This document shows positions 17,279-26,407 of a DNA stretch of 64,000 nucleotides, piece after piece. Position numbers and translations under genes: made by a program. The notes below the pieces were generated by a model that was not told where the DNA came from, did no database searches, and was given only the letters and a program-made list of their open reading frames with translations. The number at the start of each line of letters is the position of its first letter. The stretch's first letter is position 1. This stretch comes from Streptomyces sp. R28 (lineage in GTDB: Bacteria > Actinomycetota > Actinomycetes > Streptomycetales > Streptomycetaceae): positions 7,553,001 through 7,617,000 of the forward strand of contig NZ_CP163439.1 of the NCBI RefSeq assembly GCF_041052385.1, in the 5' to 3' direction.

Positions 17279-18466
17279 TCAGGCGCGGTCCACCTCGGCC
17301 CGCAGCGCGTTGTAGTCGGCGAACACCGACTCGACCTCGGTGCGGGTCAGGCCGTAGCGGGCCAGGTCGTAGCGGTGCGGGCGGGTGCCCTTCGGGCGGG
17401 CGACGGCGCCGGGGAGCCGGGCGGCGTCGGCGTCGGTCCAGGGGGCCCCGACCGCGTCGTAGAGCTTGGGGGCGCCCGTGGCCGGTTCGGTGGCCAGCCA
17501 GGCGTACGGGGCGTCCACCAGGGCCTGGGGCGGGATGGCGGCGCGGGCCGCGAGACCGCGGGTCATGGCGTGGCTCAGCAGGTCGAGCCAGAGGGCGCCG
17601 ATGCGGTGCGGGTCGAGGGGGCGGGTGCTGACGGCCATGCCGTGCTCGATCAGGCTGCAGAAGGAGGCCACGACGGTCACCGGGTCGCGGTGGCACCACA
17701 CGATCGTGGCGTCCGGGAAGACCGTGCGCAGCGCGTCGAGGTTGCCCAGGTGCATGGGGGACTTGAGGATCCAGCGCCGGCGCGGGCGGCCGTACTGCAG
17801 GACCTGGAACACCTGCTTGAGGTACTGGTAGTCGTCGACGAAGTCCCGCTCCCGGTACCACGCCGAGTACTCGGGGATCAGGGCCTGCGACAGCGGCATC
17901 AGGGCGTGCGGCAGGGCGAAGGTGCACTCCTCCGGGCCCTCGGCGGCCATCGCGTGGATGTCGCGAAAGCGCGGCGCGAACAGGTTGGTGCCCTGCACCA
18001 GACGACGTCCTGCCGTGACCGCCTTCCGGCGCCGACGGGGCGGTAACTCCAGGTCGGGCGTGAGCAGTTCCCACAGCAGCGGGCTCCGGTGCTCGGCGGA
18101 GAGCGACAGGACGGCGTGCGTGACGGTGGTCGCGGTGCGCGGCAGGCCCACGACGAACACCGGCTTCTCGATCGGCTCCCGCTCGATCTCGGGATGCCCG
18201 GCGATCAACCGCCGCACGCGAGCCCGGTTGGTGAGATGCCGGCGCACGAAGACCTGCGCGGACTGCCAGCCGACCGGGGTCAGGTTCTCGGCCCGCGCCC
18301 ACCAGCCGAGCAGCACCCGGAAGTCGTCGACGAACTGCCGGTCTCCCGCAGCCTCCCCGGCCTCCACCGCGATCCGGTCGAAGATCCGGTCGTGCCCGCG
18401 ACGGGAGCCGAAGGTCGGCCTCAGCAGCACATTGGCGAGGGTCAGGGCTATCGGAGACGAGGACAC
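17279..18466 (-). CDS. Sulfotransferase family protein
   Basis: The 395-residue product carries the 5'-phosphosulfate-binding loop VFVVGLPRTATT near residues 101-113 and the downstream 3'-phosphate-binding region VWCHRDPVTVVASFCSLIEH, so it should transfer sulfate from PAPS to an unknown acceptor. The GTG at 18466 gives the N-terminus SSSPIALTLANVLLRPTFG and is preceded by GGAG at 8 nt; an earlier in-frame start at 18571 would read through an inverted repeat. The gene interrupts the xyloglucan locus and is convergent with the operon, so it is probably an unrelated passenger. The acceptor is unknown. Confidence 0.82.
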   Translation of the reverse strand: MSSSPIALTLANVLLRPTFGSRRGHDRIFDRIAVEAGEAAGDRQFVDDFRVLLGWWARAENLTPVGWQSAQVFVRRHLTNRARVRRLIAGHPEIEREPIEKPVFVVGLPRTATTVTHAVLSLSAEHRSPLLWELLTPDLELPPRRRRKAVTAGRRLVQGTNLFAPRFRDIHAMAAEGPEECTFALPHALMPLSQALIPEYSAWYRERDFVDDYQYLKQVFQVLQYGRPRRRWILKSPMHLGNLDALRTVFPDATIVWCHRDPVTVVASFCSLIEHGMAVSTRPLDPHRIGALWLDLLSHAMTRGLAARAAIPPQALVDAPYAWLATEPATGAPKLYDAVGAPWTDADAARLPGAVARPKGTRPHRYDLARYGLTRTEVESVFADYNALRAEVDRA

Positions 18467-18481
18467 GCGGCGACTCCATCC

Positions 18482-18516
18482 CGCTGAACTTGCTTGTAGC
18501 GTAAGGAAGTTCAGCG
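18482..18516. promoter_or_regulatory. Inverted repeat upstream of the sulfotransferase gene
   Basis: Ten-bp arms CGCTGAACTT and AAGTTCAGCG are separated by 15 nt, with a nested CTT/AAG symmetry inside. It lies 16-50 nt before the GTG start, where a promoter is expected, so it looks like a repressor operator (TetR-type spacing is possible) rather than a terminator. Confidence 0.45.
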
Positions 18517-18596
18517 CATCAGGGCAAGGCGACCGGACGAGTGATCGAGGGGGCGACCGGAAGACCTCCACCCCCCGGCCACCCCCTGCGACACGG

Positions 18597-20648
18597 CTAC
18601 TCCGCTACAGGCAGCCGTGCCCCGTCCCGCAGGAACAGCGGGATGCGGTCCAGCGGGGCGTCGACCGTCACGGTCGTACCGCCCTCGTACGTCTCCCCGG
18701 TCCACGCGTCCGTCCAGCGCGCCCCCGCCGGGAGGTACGCCGTCCGGGCCGTCGCGCCCGCCGTCAGCACCGGGGCGACGAGCAGGTCACGGCCGAAGAG
18801 GTAGGAGTCGTCGACCGACCAGGCCGCCTGGTCCTCGGGGAACTCCAGGAACAGCGGCCGCATCACCGGCAGGCCCTCCTCGTGGGCCTCGCGCATGACC
18901 TCGAGGACGTACGGCTTCAGGCGCTCGCGCAGCCGCAGGTACTGCTCCAGGATCGCGCCGGCCTCCTCGCCGTACGACCACACCTCGTTCGGGCCGCCGG
19001 TCATCTGCGGGCCGAGCGGCATGCCCGGGTCGCGGAAGCCGTGCAGGCGCATCAGCGGGGACAGCGCGCCGAACTGGAACCAGCGGACCATCACCTCGCG
19101 GTACGCCGGGTCGTCCGGGTCACCGCCGTGGAAGCCGCCGATGTCGGTGTTCCACCAGGGGATGCCGGACAGCGCGGTGTTGAGGCCGGCCGCGATCTGG
19201 CGGCGCAGGGTCGGGAAGTCGGTGCCGATGTCGCCGGACCACAGGGCGGCGCCGTAGCGCTGGCTGCCCGCCCAGGCCGAGCGGTTGAGGGTGACGATCT
19301 CGTCCTCGCCGGTCGCGCGCAGGCCCTCGTAGAAGGTGCGGGCGTTCTCGGCCGGGTAGATGTTGCCGACCTCCAGGCCGGGGCCCGTCCAGTAGCGCAG
19401 GTTCTCCTGGAAGCCCGGCTTCAGCTCCGGCTCGCAGGCGTCCAGCCAGAAGGCCGTGATGCCGTACCGGTCGAGGTAGTTCTGCTTGACCTTGGACCAC
19501 ACGAACTCGCGAGCGTCGGGGTTGGTGGCGTCGTAGAAGGCCACCTGGACCGTCGACGCCACCTCCTTGTCGGGCCAGTCGGCGTGCGCCATCGGGCCGT
19601 ACTGGGTGCCGATGAAGTAGCCGCGCTGCTCCATGACCGGGTGGTTCTCGGAGAGGGGGGAGACCGAGGGCCAGACGCTGACCACCAGCTTGATGCCGAG
19701 CTCGTCCAGCTCGCGCACCATCGCCGCCGGGTCCGGCCACTCCTTCGGGTCGAACTTCCACTCACCCAGGTGGGTCCAGTGGAAGAAGTCGCAGACGATG
19801 ACGTCGATGGGCAGGCCGCGGCGCTTGTACTCCCGTGCCACTTCGAGGAGTTCGTCCTGCGTGCGGTAGCGCAGCTTGCACTGCCAGAAGCCCGCCGCCC
19901 ACTCCGGCAGCATCGGCGTACGGCCCGTCACCGCGCTGTAGCGGCGCTGGCCGTCGGCCGGGGCGCCCGCGGTGATCCAGTAGTCGATCTGACGGGCGGA
20001 GTCGGCGACCCACCGGGTGCCGTTGTGCGCGAGTTCCACGCGCCCGATCGCCGGGTTGTTCCACAGCAGGGTGTAGCCACGGCTGGAGGCCAGCACCGGG
20101 ATGCCGACCTCGGCGTTGCGCTGGACCAGGTCCAGGACCAGGCCCTTCTGGTCGAACCGGCCGTGCTGGTGCTGGCCCAGGCCGTACAGCTTCTCGTCGT
20201 CGTACGCGGCGAAGCGCTGCTCCAGGCGGTGGTAGCCGTTGCCCACCGCGGTGTAGAGCCGCGAGCCCGGCCACCAGAAGTGGGCGCGCTCCTCGGCGAG
20301 CACCTCCGTGCCGTCCTCGGTACGCAGGAAGCGGATCAGGCCCTCGGCGTCGACCTCGACGGTCAGCGCGCCGACGGTCAGCACCCCCACCCCGTCGTCG
20401 ATCTTGACCGTCGACTCGGTCGTCGGGGCGGACTCGAGGAGCGCGCCCGGCAGCCCGTCGAGGACCGGGCCGCCGAGCCGGGCACGCACCCGGACCGCGT
20501 CCGGGCCCCACGGCTCGACGCGCAGGGTCTCCTGGCGGCCGCTCCACTCCAGCGCACCGTCCCGCTCACGGAACGTGCCGACGGTCGGGGACGACTGCGC
20601 GAGGCTGACCGTGCCTGGCTGGGGCTGGGTTTCGGCAGGCTGATTCAC
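18597..20648 (-). CDS. GH31 alpha-xylosidase
   Basis: A 683-residue GH31 enzyme that would remove alpha-1,6-xylose from the non-reducing end of xyloglucan oligosaccharides. The nucleophile Asp403 lies in FWLDACEPE and the acid/base Asp473 in WSGDIGTD. The stretch IDVIVCDFFHWTHLGEW near the -1 subsite, with FFHW, fits alpha-xylosidases better than alpha-glucosidases. No signal peptide is seen, so it acts in the cytoplasm. GTG 20648 is preceded by AGGAG at 8 nt. It lies downstream of the LacI-type repressor gene on the same strand, 146 bp away, and is likely co-transcribed with it from the operator-controlled promoter near 21830. Confidence 0.9.
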   Translation of the reverse strand: MNQPAETQPQPGTVSLAQSSPTVGTFRERDGALEWSGRQETLRVEPWGPDAVRVRARLGGPVLDGLPGALLESAPTTESTVKIDDGVGVLTVGALTVEVDAEGLIRFLRTEDGTEVLAEERAHFWWPGSRLYTAVGNGYHRLEQRFAAYDDEKLYGLGQHQHGRFDQKGLVLDLVQRNAEVGIPVLASSRGYTLLWNNPAIGRVELAHNGTRWVADSARQIDYWITAGAPADGQRRYSAVTGRTPMLPEWAAGFWQCKLRYRTQDELLEVAREYKRRGLPIDVIVCDFFHWTHLGEWKFDPKEWPDPAAMVRELDELGIKLVVSVWPSVSPLSENHPVMEQRGYFIGTQYGPMAHADWPDKEVASTVQVAFYDATNPDAREFVWSKVKQNYLDRYGITAFWLDACEPELKPGFQENLRYWTGPGLEVGNIYPAENARTFYEGLRATGEDEIVTLNRSAWAGSQRYGAALWSGDIGTDFPTLRRQIAAGLNTALSGIPWWNTDIGGFHGGDPDDPAYREVMVRWFQFGALSPLMRLHGFRDPGMPLGPQMTGGPNEVWSYGEEAGAILEQYLRLRERLKPYVLEVMREAHEEGLPVMRPLFLEFPEDQAAWSVDDSYLFGRDLLVAPVLTAGATARTAYLPAGARWTDAWTGETYEGGTTVTVDAPLDRIPLFLRDGARLPVAE

Positions 20649-20794
20649 GAGGGGCGCTCCTGAAGAGGGCGGCGGGTGCAGACATGGGGGTGCCCGGCAA
20701 GGGCACGGTGCGGAAAAGGGGTGCGGAAAAGAGGTGGTGGAACGGGGTGGTGGAACGAGTGGCGAAATGGGGTGGGGATACGGGGGGTAAACGG

Positions 20795-21811
20795 TCAGTG
20801 GGTGGCGGACGGCGCCGGGCCCGTGCTCGCCCGGTCCGTCAACTCGGGCGCGATCAGCACGACTTCGTCGCTCCCGCACCCCTCCAGCTTGGCGACCAGC
20901 TGCTGCACGGCATGCCGGCCCATCTCCTGCGCGGGGATGGAGACGGACGTCAGCCGCACCGAGGCCTGCGTGGCGACCTGGTCGGGGCAGATGCCGACCA
21001 CCGACACGTCCTCCGGCACCGCACGGCCCTGCTGGCGCAGCAGGGCGAGCAGTGGCTCGACCGCCGATTCGTTCTGTACGACGAACCCGGTGGTGCTCGG
21101 GCGCTCGTCGAGGATGCGGGCGAGGGTGACGGCCATCGCGTCGTACCCGCCCTCACAGGGCCGGTGCAGCAGCCGCATCCCCAGCTCCTGGGAACGCAGC
21201 CGGAGTCCGTCCAGCGTGCGCTCGGCGAAACCGGTGTGCCGCTCGTAGACGGCCGGGGCTTCGCCTATGACAGCGATGTCTCGGTGCCCCAGCATCGCCA
21301 GATGCTCCACACACAGCGCGCCGGTCGCCTTGAAGTCGAGGTCCACACAGGTCAGCCCGGAGGTGTCGGCCGGCAGACCGATCAGCACGGACGGCTGGTC
21401 GGTGCCGCGCAGCAGCGGCAGCCGCTCGTCGTCCAGCTGGACGTCCATGAGGATCATCGCGTCGGCCAGCCCGCTGCCGGTGACCCGGCGCACGGCGTCG
21501 GGGCCCTCCTCGCCGGTCAGCAGCAGCACGTCGTATCCGTACGTCCGGGCCGTGGTGGCCACCGCGATGGCGATCTCCATCATCACCGGCACGTACATGT
21601 CGGTGCGCAGCGGGATCATCAGCGCGATGATGTTCGACTTGCTGCTGGCCAGGGCGCGGGCGCCCGCGTTCGGGTGGTAGCCCAGCTCGCGGATGCTCTG
21701 CTCGACCCGCTGCCGGGTGGCCCCGGAGATGGACCGCTTGCCGCTGAGGACATAGCTCACCGTGCTCGCCGAGACTCCGGCGTGCTGGGCGACCTCGGCG
21801 AGGGTGACCAT
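20795..21811 (-). CDS. LacI-family repressor, probable regulator of the xyloglucan locus
   Basis: The 338-residue protein begins with a LacI helix-turn-helix and hinge helix (VTLAEVAQHAGVSASTVSYV and ATRQRVEQSIRELGYHPNAGARALAS), followed by a periplasmic-binding-protein-like sugar-sensing domain. ATG 21811 is preceded by a GGAG site. A palindrome with the core GAAGCGCTTC starts 16 bp upstream of the ATG, suggesting autoregulation, and exact copies of the core sit in front of the GH3 gene, the transporter operon and the divergent second GH12 gene. It is therefore the likely regulator of the whole locus, with a xyloglucan-derived oligosaccharide as inducer (inference). Confidence 0.9.
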   Translation of the reverse strand: MVTLAEVAQHAGVSASTVSYVLSGKRSISGATRQRVEQSIRELGYHPNAGARALASSKSNIIALMIPLRTDMYVPVMMEIAIAVATTARTYGYDVLLLTGEEGPDAVRRVTGSGLADAMILMDVQLDDERLPLLRGTDQPSVLIGLPADTSGLTCVDLDFKATGALCVEHLAMLGHRDIAVIGEAPAVYERHTGFAERTLDGLRLRSQELGMRLLHRPCEGGYDAMAVTLARILDERPSTTGFVVQNESAVEPLLALLRQQGRAVPEDVSVVGICPDQVATQASVRLTSVSIPAQEMGRHAVQQLVAKLEGCGSDEVVLIAPELTDRASTGPAPSATH

Positions 21812-21826
21812 CCAGCTCTCCAAGCT

Positions 21827-21844
21827 TTGTGAAGCGCTTCGACA
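21827..21844. promoter_or_regulatory. LacI-family operator in front of the repressor gene
   Basis: TTGTGAAGCGCTTCGACA shares the 10-bp core GAAGCGCTTC and the right arm of the perfect site at 21917, with three mismatches in the left arm. It lies 16 bp upstream of the repressor start codon. Confidence 0.7.
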
Positions 21845-21916
21845 GTGCGCGGTGCGAACAGGGCGGGGTGTGAGGGTGGTTCGACAGTAGCTCCACCGGG
21901 AGTGGGTGTCCATAGG

Positions 21917-21936
21917 TTGTCGAAGCGCTTCGACAA
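21917..21936. promoter_or_regulatory. Perfect 20-bp LacI-family operator
   Basis: TTGTCGAAGCGCTTCGACAA is a perfect palindrome, the longest version of the operator in the window. It lies between the leftward repressor gene and the rightward second GH12 gene. The remaining 253 bp up to that gene (21937-22189) contain no other recognisable signal except the ribosome site GGAAGGA. Confidence 0.8.
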
Positions 21937-22189
21937 AGAGTTTCCCGAGGGCGCCGGCGCGGGCCTCGACAGGGGCTGCGCTCCCGTCTGCCACGCGCCC
22001 GGGACGGCCTTCCGGAGGACGTGGCTTCCTCCTTACCACGACCGGCCGTGGGGGGCCATGGAATGGGGGAGGGCGTCGGCGGGCCCCGCCCTCCTGGATC
22101 GGCCCTGCCCGAGCCCTGACGGCAACTTTCCCGGAGGCGGTGGCCACGTAGGGGACGTAACCGATCCGTCCCCGGAAGGACCGTCCCCC

Positions 22190-22999
22190 ATGCAGCACCG
22201 CCGCCCCCGCCTGTCCAAGAAGGCGAAGACCCTCATCGCCTCGGCGGTCGCCCTCGCGGCCGCCGCCGGTGTCACCGTCGCCCAGGCGGACGAGTCCAGC
22301 AAGAAGTGCGCGGCCTTCGACACGATCACGCTCGGCAAGTACTACGTGAACAACAACCTCTGGAACGAGGGGAAGTACACCGGCACCCAGTGCGTCTGGG
22401 ACAACTCCCAGTCGGGCTCGACGATCTCCTGGGGCACCGACTACAGCCTGGCCAACAGCGGCACCGGCAAGGACTACGACGTGAAGTCGTACGCCTCCAG
22501 CGTCCTCGGCTGGCACTGGGGCTGGAAGGTCGACAAGGCCAGGACCGGCCTGCCGATCCGCGTCGGCGACCGCAAGCCGGTGCGGACGAGCTGGGAGTTC
22601 TCGGTCAGCTCCGACCCGGGCGCCATGAACGTCGCCTACGACCTGTGGCTGCACACCAAGAACACCGCGGACTGGCAGGACCAGCCCACCGACGAGATCA
22701 TGGTCTGGCTCAACCGCCAGGGCGGCGCGGGCCCGCTGGGCACCAAGAACGGCAGCGTCAGCCTGGGCGGCGCGACGTGGGACATCTACGAGGGCGACAT
22801 CGGCTGGAAGGTCCATTCCTTCGTCCGCCGCACCAACACCACCAAGGTCACGCTCAACCTCGACGACTTCACCCAGGCACTCGTCCGGCGCAATCTGCTG
22901 AGCAACGACAAGTACGTCTCCGGCATCGAGGCCGGCACCGAGGTCTTCAAGGGCACGGGCCGCCTGGACACGAAGGCGTATTCCGTCAACATCGGCTGA
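22190..22999 (+). CDS. Secreted GH12 endoglucanase/xyloglucanase (second copy)
   Basis: A 269-residue GH12 paralogue with a Sec signal (basic start QHRRPRLSKKAK, hydrophobic core, cleavage near VAQA-DES). The fold is indicated by YYVNNNLWN, the nucleophile Glu169 in DEIMVW and the acid/base Glu247 in SGIEAGTEV. It is clearly divergent from the copy at 16529, so the two may differ in substrate or cutting pattern. ATG 22190 follows GGAAGGA. It is transcribed divergently from the repressor gene with a perfect operator between them and is the right border of the xyloglucan locus. Confidence 0.9.
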   Translation: MQHRRPRLSKKAKTLIASAVALAAAAGVTVAQADESSKKCAAFDTITLGKYYVNNNLWNEGKYTGTQCVWDNSQSGSTISWGTDYSLANSGTGKDYDVKSYASSVLGWHWGWKVDKARTGLPIRVGDRKPVRTSWEFSVSSDPGAMNVAYDLWLHTKNTADWQDQPTDEIMVWLNRQGGAGPLGTKNGSVSLGGATWDIYEGDIGWKVHSFVRRTNTTKVTLNLDDFTQALVRRNLLSNDKYVSGIEAGTEVFKGTGRLDTKAYSVNIG

Positions 23000-23109
23000 A
23001 CGGCTGCACGCGGGGTGGTGGGGGCGCCCGGAATCGGGTACATACGATCGGGTAGCACCCGTCGGTAACCAAACGGCCCAAGATCCCGATTCGCGGCGAG
23101 GTGAGCCTC

Positions 23110-25044
23110 ATGTCCGCAGTACCCCCCAAACCCACTGTCAGTGAGCGTGAGGCACGCCAGGTGGCGGAGGCGGCCCGGCAGCAGGAATGGCGCAAGCCCA
23201 GCTTCGCCAAGGAACTGTTCCTCGGCCGCTTCCGCCTCGACCTCATCCACCCCCACCCGATGCCCACCGACGAGGCCGCCCAGCGCGGCGAGGAGTTCCT
23301 CGCCAAACTGCGCGACTTCGTCGAGACGAAGGTCGACGGCGCCCTCATCGAGCGCGAGTCCCGCATCCCCGACGACGTGATCGACGGGCTCAAGGAACTC
23401 GGCGCCTTCGGCATGAAGATCGACACCAAGTACGGCGGGCTCGGCCTCGGCCAGGTCTACTACAACAAGGCCCTCACCCTGGTCGGCTCGGCGTCCCCGG
23501 CGATCGGCGTCCTGCTCTCCGCCCATCAGTCGATCGGCGTACCGCAGCCGCTGAAGTTGTTCGGCACCCCGGAGCAGAAGGAGCGGTTCCTGCCGCGCTG
23601 CGCCCGCACCGACATCAGCGCCTTCCTGCTGACCGAGCCCGACGTGGGCTCCGACCCGGCCCGCCTCGCCACCTCCGCCGTACCGGACGGGGACGACTAC
23701 GTCCTCGACGGGGTCAAGCTGTGGACGACCAACGGCGTGGTCGCCGACCTCCTCGTCGTCATGGCACGGGTGCCGAAGTCCGAGGGCCACAAGGGCGGCA
23801 TCACGGCCTTCGTCGTGGAGACCAACTCGCCCGGCATCACGGTCGAGAACCGCAACGCCTTCATGGGCCTGCGCGGCATCGAGAACGGCGTCACCCGCTT
23901 CCACCAGGTCCGTGTCCCCGCCGCGAACCGCGTCGGCCCCGAGGGCGCCGGCCTGAAGATCGCGCTCACCACGCTGAACACAGGGCGGCTGTCCCTGCCC
24001 GCGTCCTGCGTCGCGGCCGGAAAGTGGTGCCTGAAGATCGCCCGCGAGTGGTCGGCGGCCCGCGAGCAGTGGGGCAAGCCGCTCGCCCACCACGAGGCCG
24101 TCGGCTCGAAGATCTCCTTCATCGCCGCCACCACCTTCGCCCTGGAGGCCGTCACCGACCTCGCCTCGCAGATGGCCGACGAGGACCGCAACGACATCCG
24201 CATCGAAGGCGCCCTCGCCAAGCTCTACGCCTCCGAGATGGCCTGGCTCATCGCCGACGAACTCGTCCAGATCCGCGGCGGCCGAGGCTTCGAGACGGCC
24301 GAGTCGCTGCGCGCCCGCGGCGAGCGCGCGGTCCCCGCCGAGCAGGTCCTGCGCGACCTGCGCATCAACCGCATCTTCGAGGGCTCGACGGAGATCATGC
24401 ACCTCCTCATCGCCCGCGAGGCCGTCGACGCCCACCTGACCGTCGCAGGCGACCTCATCGACCCCGACAAGTCCCTCCAGGACAAGGCGAAGGCGGGCGC
24501 GAGCGCCGGCGTCTTCTACGCCAAGTGGCTGCCGAAGCTGGTCGCCGGGCAGGGGCAACTGCCGTATTCGTACGGCGAGTTCAAACACGGCGTCGACCTC
24601 GCCGCGCACCTGCGCTACGTCGAACGCACGTCCCGCAAGCTCGCCCGCTCCACCTTCTACGGCATGTCCCGCTGGCAGGGCCGCATGGAGACCAAGCAGG
24701 GCTTCCTCGGCCGGGTCGTCGACATCGGCGCCGAGCTGTTCGCCATGAGCGCGGCGTGCGTGCGCGCCGAGCACCTGCGCGGCCAGGGCGAGCACGGCCG
24801 CGAGGCCTACCAGCTTGCCGACGCCTTCTGCCGCCAGGCCCGTCTGCGCGTGGAGGAGCTCTTCGGCCGGCTGTGGTCCAACACCGACGACCTCGACCGC
24901 AAGGTCGTCAAGGGCGTGATGTCGGGCACGTACGAGTGGCTGGAGAGCGGCATCGTAGACCCGTCGGACGACGGCGCCCCCTGGATCGCCGACGCGACAC
25001 CGGGCCCGAGCGAGCGGGAGAACGTGCACCGCCCGATCAGGTGA
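23110..25044 (+). CDS. Acyl-CoA dehydrogenase (very-long-chain-like, FAD-dependent)
   Basis: This 644-residue flavoenzyme would introduce a trans-2 double bond into an acyl-CoA in beta-oxidation. The N-terminal helical domain (LGAFGMKIDTKYGGLGLGQV), the FAD-contacting beta domain (FLLTEPDVGSDPA, LDGVKLWTTNG) and the C-terminal helical domain are complete. The catalytic glutamate is in RIFEGSTEIM. A C-terminal extension of about 180 residues, as in VLCAD-type proteins, follows. ATG 23110 was chosen for the GAGGTGAG site in front; an in-frame GTG lies 9 bp earlier. It ends at a strong hairpin, so it is probably a single-gene unit. Confidence 0.9.
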   Translation: MSAVPPKPTVSEREARQVAEAARQQEWRKPSFAKELFLGRFRLDLIHPHPMPTDEAAQRGEEFLAKLRDFVETKVDGALIERESRIPDDVIDGLKELGAFGMKIDTKYGGLGLGQVYYNKALTLVGSASPAIGVLLSAHQSIGVPQPLKLFGTPEQKERFLPRCARTDISAFLLTEPDVGSDPARLATSAVPDGDDYVLDGVKLWTTNGVVADLLVVMARVPKSEGHKGGITAFVVETNSPGITVENRNAFMGLRGIENGVTRFHQVRVPAANRVGPEGAGLKIALTTLNTGRLSLPASCVAAGKWCLKIAREWSAAREQWGKPLAHHEAVGSKISFIAATTFALEAVTDLASQMADEDRNDIRIEGALAKLYASEMAWLIADELVQIRGGRGFETAESLRARGERAVPAEQVLRDLRINRIFEGSTEIMHLLIAREAVDAHLTVAGDLIDPDKSLQDKAKAGASAGVFYAKWLPKLVAGQGQLPYSYGEFKHGVDLAAHLRYVERTSRKLARSTFYGMSRWQGRMETKQGFLGRVVDIGAELFAMSAACVRAEHLRGQGEHGREAYQLADAFCRQARLRVEELFGRLWSNTDDLDRKVVKGVMSGTYEWLESGIVDPSDDGAPWIADATPGPSERENVHRPIR

Positions 25045-25054
25045 CGGACACCCC

Positions 25055-25082
25055 GAGGGGTCACTGCCCGCAGTGACCCCTC
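25055..25082 (+). terminator. Terminator after the acyl-CoA dehydrogenase gene
   Basis: A perfect 12-bp stem (GAGGGGTCACTG with its complement) and a 4 nt loop begin 10 nt after the stop codon. Confidence 0.85.
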
Positions 25083-25150
25083 ACCATCCTGTTACCCGCC
25101 GATGGGGACGCCCTGTCCTTCCCGACAGCCGTTACGGACACAATGGGGGG

Positions 25151-26407
25151 ATGAGCGACAGTCCAGCCCCCCTCGCCGACCCCCACCTCGTCTACGACCC
25201 CGTGGCGGGCGACGGCCCCAAGGACGTGGTGATCCTCGGCTCCACCGGCTCGATCGGCACCCAGGCCATCGACCTCGTGCTGCGCAACCCCGACCGGTTC
25301 CGGGTCACCGCCCTGTCCGCCAACGGCGGCCGGGTCGCCCTCCTCGCCGAGCAGGCGTACCGGCTGAGGGCGCGGACCGTCGCGGTCGCCCGCGAGGACG
25401 TCGTACCGGCGCTGCGGGAAGCTCTGACGGCCCAGTACGGCACGGGGGAGCCGCTCCCCGAGATCCTGGCCGGCCCGGACGCGGCCACACAGGTCGCCGC
25501 CTCCGACTGCCACACCGTCCTGAACGGCATCACCGGCTCCATCGGCCTCGCGCCCACCCTCGCCGCGCTGGAGGCGGGCCGCACCCTCGCGCTCGCCAAC
25601 AAGGAGTCCCTCATCGTCGGCGGCCCGCTGGTCAAGGCGCTCGCCAAGCCCGGGCAGATCATCCCGGTCGACTCCGAGCACGCCGCCCTGTTCCAGGCGC
25701 TCGCCTCCGGCACGCGGGCGGACGTACGCAAGCTCGTCGTCACCGCGTCCGGCGGCCCCTTCCGCGGCCGCACGAAGGCCGAGCTGGCGAACGTGACGGT
25801 CGAGGACGCCCTCGCCCACCCCACCTGGGCCATGGGCCCGGTCATCACGATCAACTCCGCGACCCTGGTCAACAAGGGCCTGGAGGTCATCGAGGCGCAC
25901 CTGCTCTACGACATTTCCTTCGACCGCATTGAGGTGGTCGTGCATCCCCAGTCGTATGTTCACTCGATGGTTGAGTTCACCGACGGATCCACGATCGCCC
26001 AGGCGACGCCCCCCGACATGCGCGGGCCCATCGCCATCGGCCTCGGCTGGCCGGAGCGCGTCCCCGACGCGGCGCCCACGTTCGACTGGAGCAAGGCGTC
26101 GACCTGGGAGTTCTTCCCACTCGACAACGACGCGTTCCCGTCGGTCGACCTGGCGCGCCACGTGGGCGAGCTCGCGGGCACGGCCCCCGCGGTGTTCAAT
26201 GCGGCCAACGAGGAGTGCGTCGAGGCCTTCCGGGCCGGCGCGCTGCCGTTCAACGGGATCATGGAGACCGTGACGCGGGTGGTGGAGGAACACGGCACCC
26301 CGCAGGCGGGAACTTCGCTCACCGTCGCGGACGTCCTCGAAGCGGAGAGCTGGGCCCGCAGGCGGGCCCGGGAACTGGCGGTACACACGGCGGAGGCCCG
26401 TGCATGA
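25151..26407 (+). CDS. dxr: 1-deoxy-D-xylulose 5-phosphate reductoisomerase
   Basis: This 418-residue enzyme converts 1-deoxy-D-xylulose 5-phosphate to 2-C-methyl-D-erythritol 4-phosphate with NADPH, the committed step of the MEP isoprenoid pathway. The NADPH fold starts with GSTGSIGTQAIDLV. The substrate and metal site is formed by ANKESLIVGG, DSEHAALFQAL, SGGPFRG and HPQSYVHSMVEF. ATG 25151 gives the usual start; the preceding G-run may serve as ribosome site. It overlaps the site-2 protease gene by four bases and is close to ispG, another MEP gene, a conserved actinobacterial arrangement. Confidence 0.97.
   Translation: MSDSPAPLADPHLVYDPVAGDGPKDVVILGSTGSIGTQAIDLVLRNPDRFRVTALSANGGRVALLAEQAYRLRARTVAVAREDVVPALREALTAQYGTGEPLPEILAGPDAATQVAASDCHTVLNGITGSIGLAPTLAALEAGRTLALANKESLIVGGPLVKALAKPGQIIPVDSEHAALFQALASGTRADVRKLVVTASGGPFRGRTKAELANVTVEDALAHPTWAMGPVITINSATLVNKGLEVIEAHLLYDISFDRIEVVVHPQSYVHSMVEFTDGSTIAQATPPDMRGPIAIGLGWPERVPDAAPTFDWSKASTWEFFPLDNDAFPSVDLARHVGELAGTAPAVFNAANEECVEAFRAGALPFNGIMETVTRVVEEHGTPQAGTSLTVADVLEAESWARRRARELAVHTAEARA

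Noticed and set aside
17922..20663. 913-codon open frame opposite sulfotransferase and GH31
   Set aside because: Antisense shadow caused by high GC codon bias; the opposite strand has catalytic motifs.
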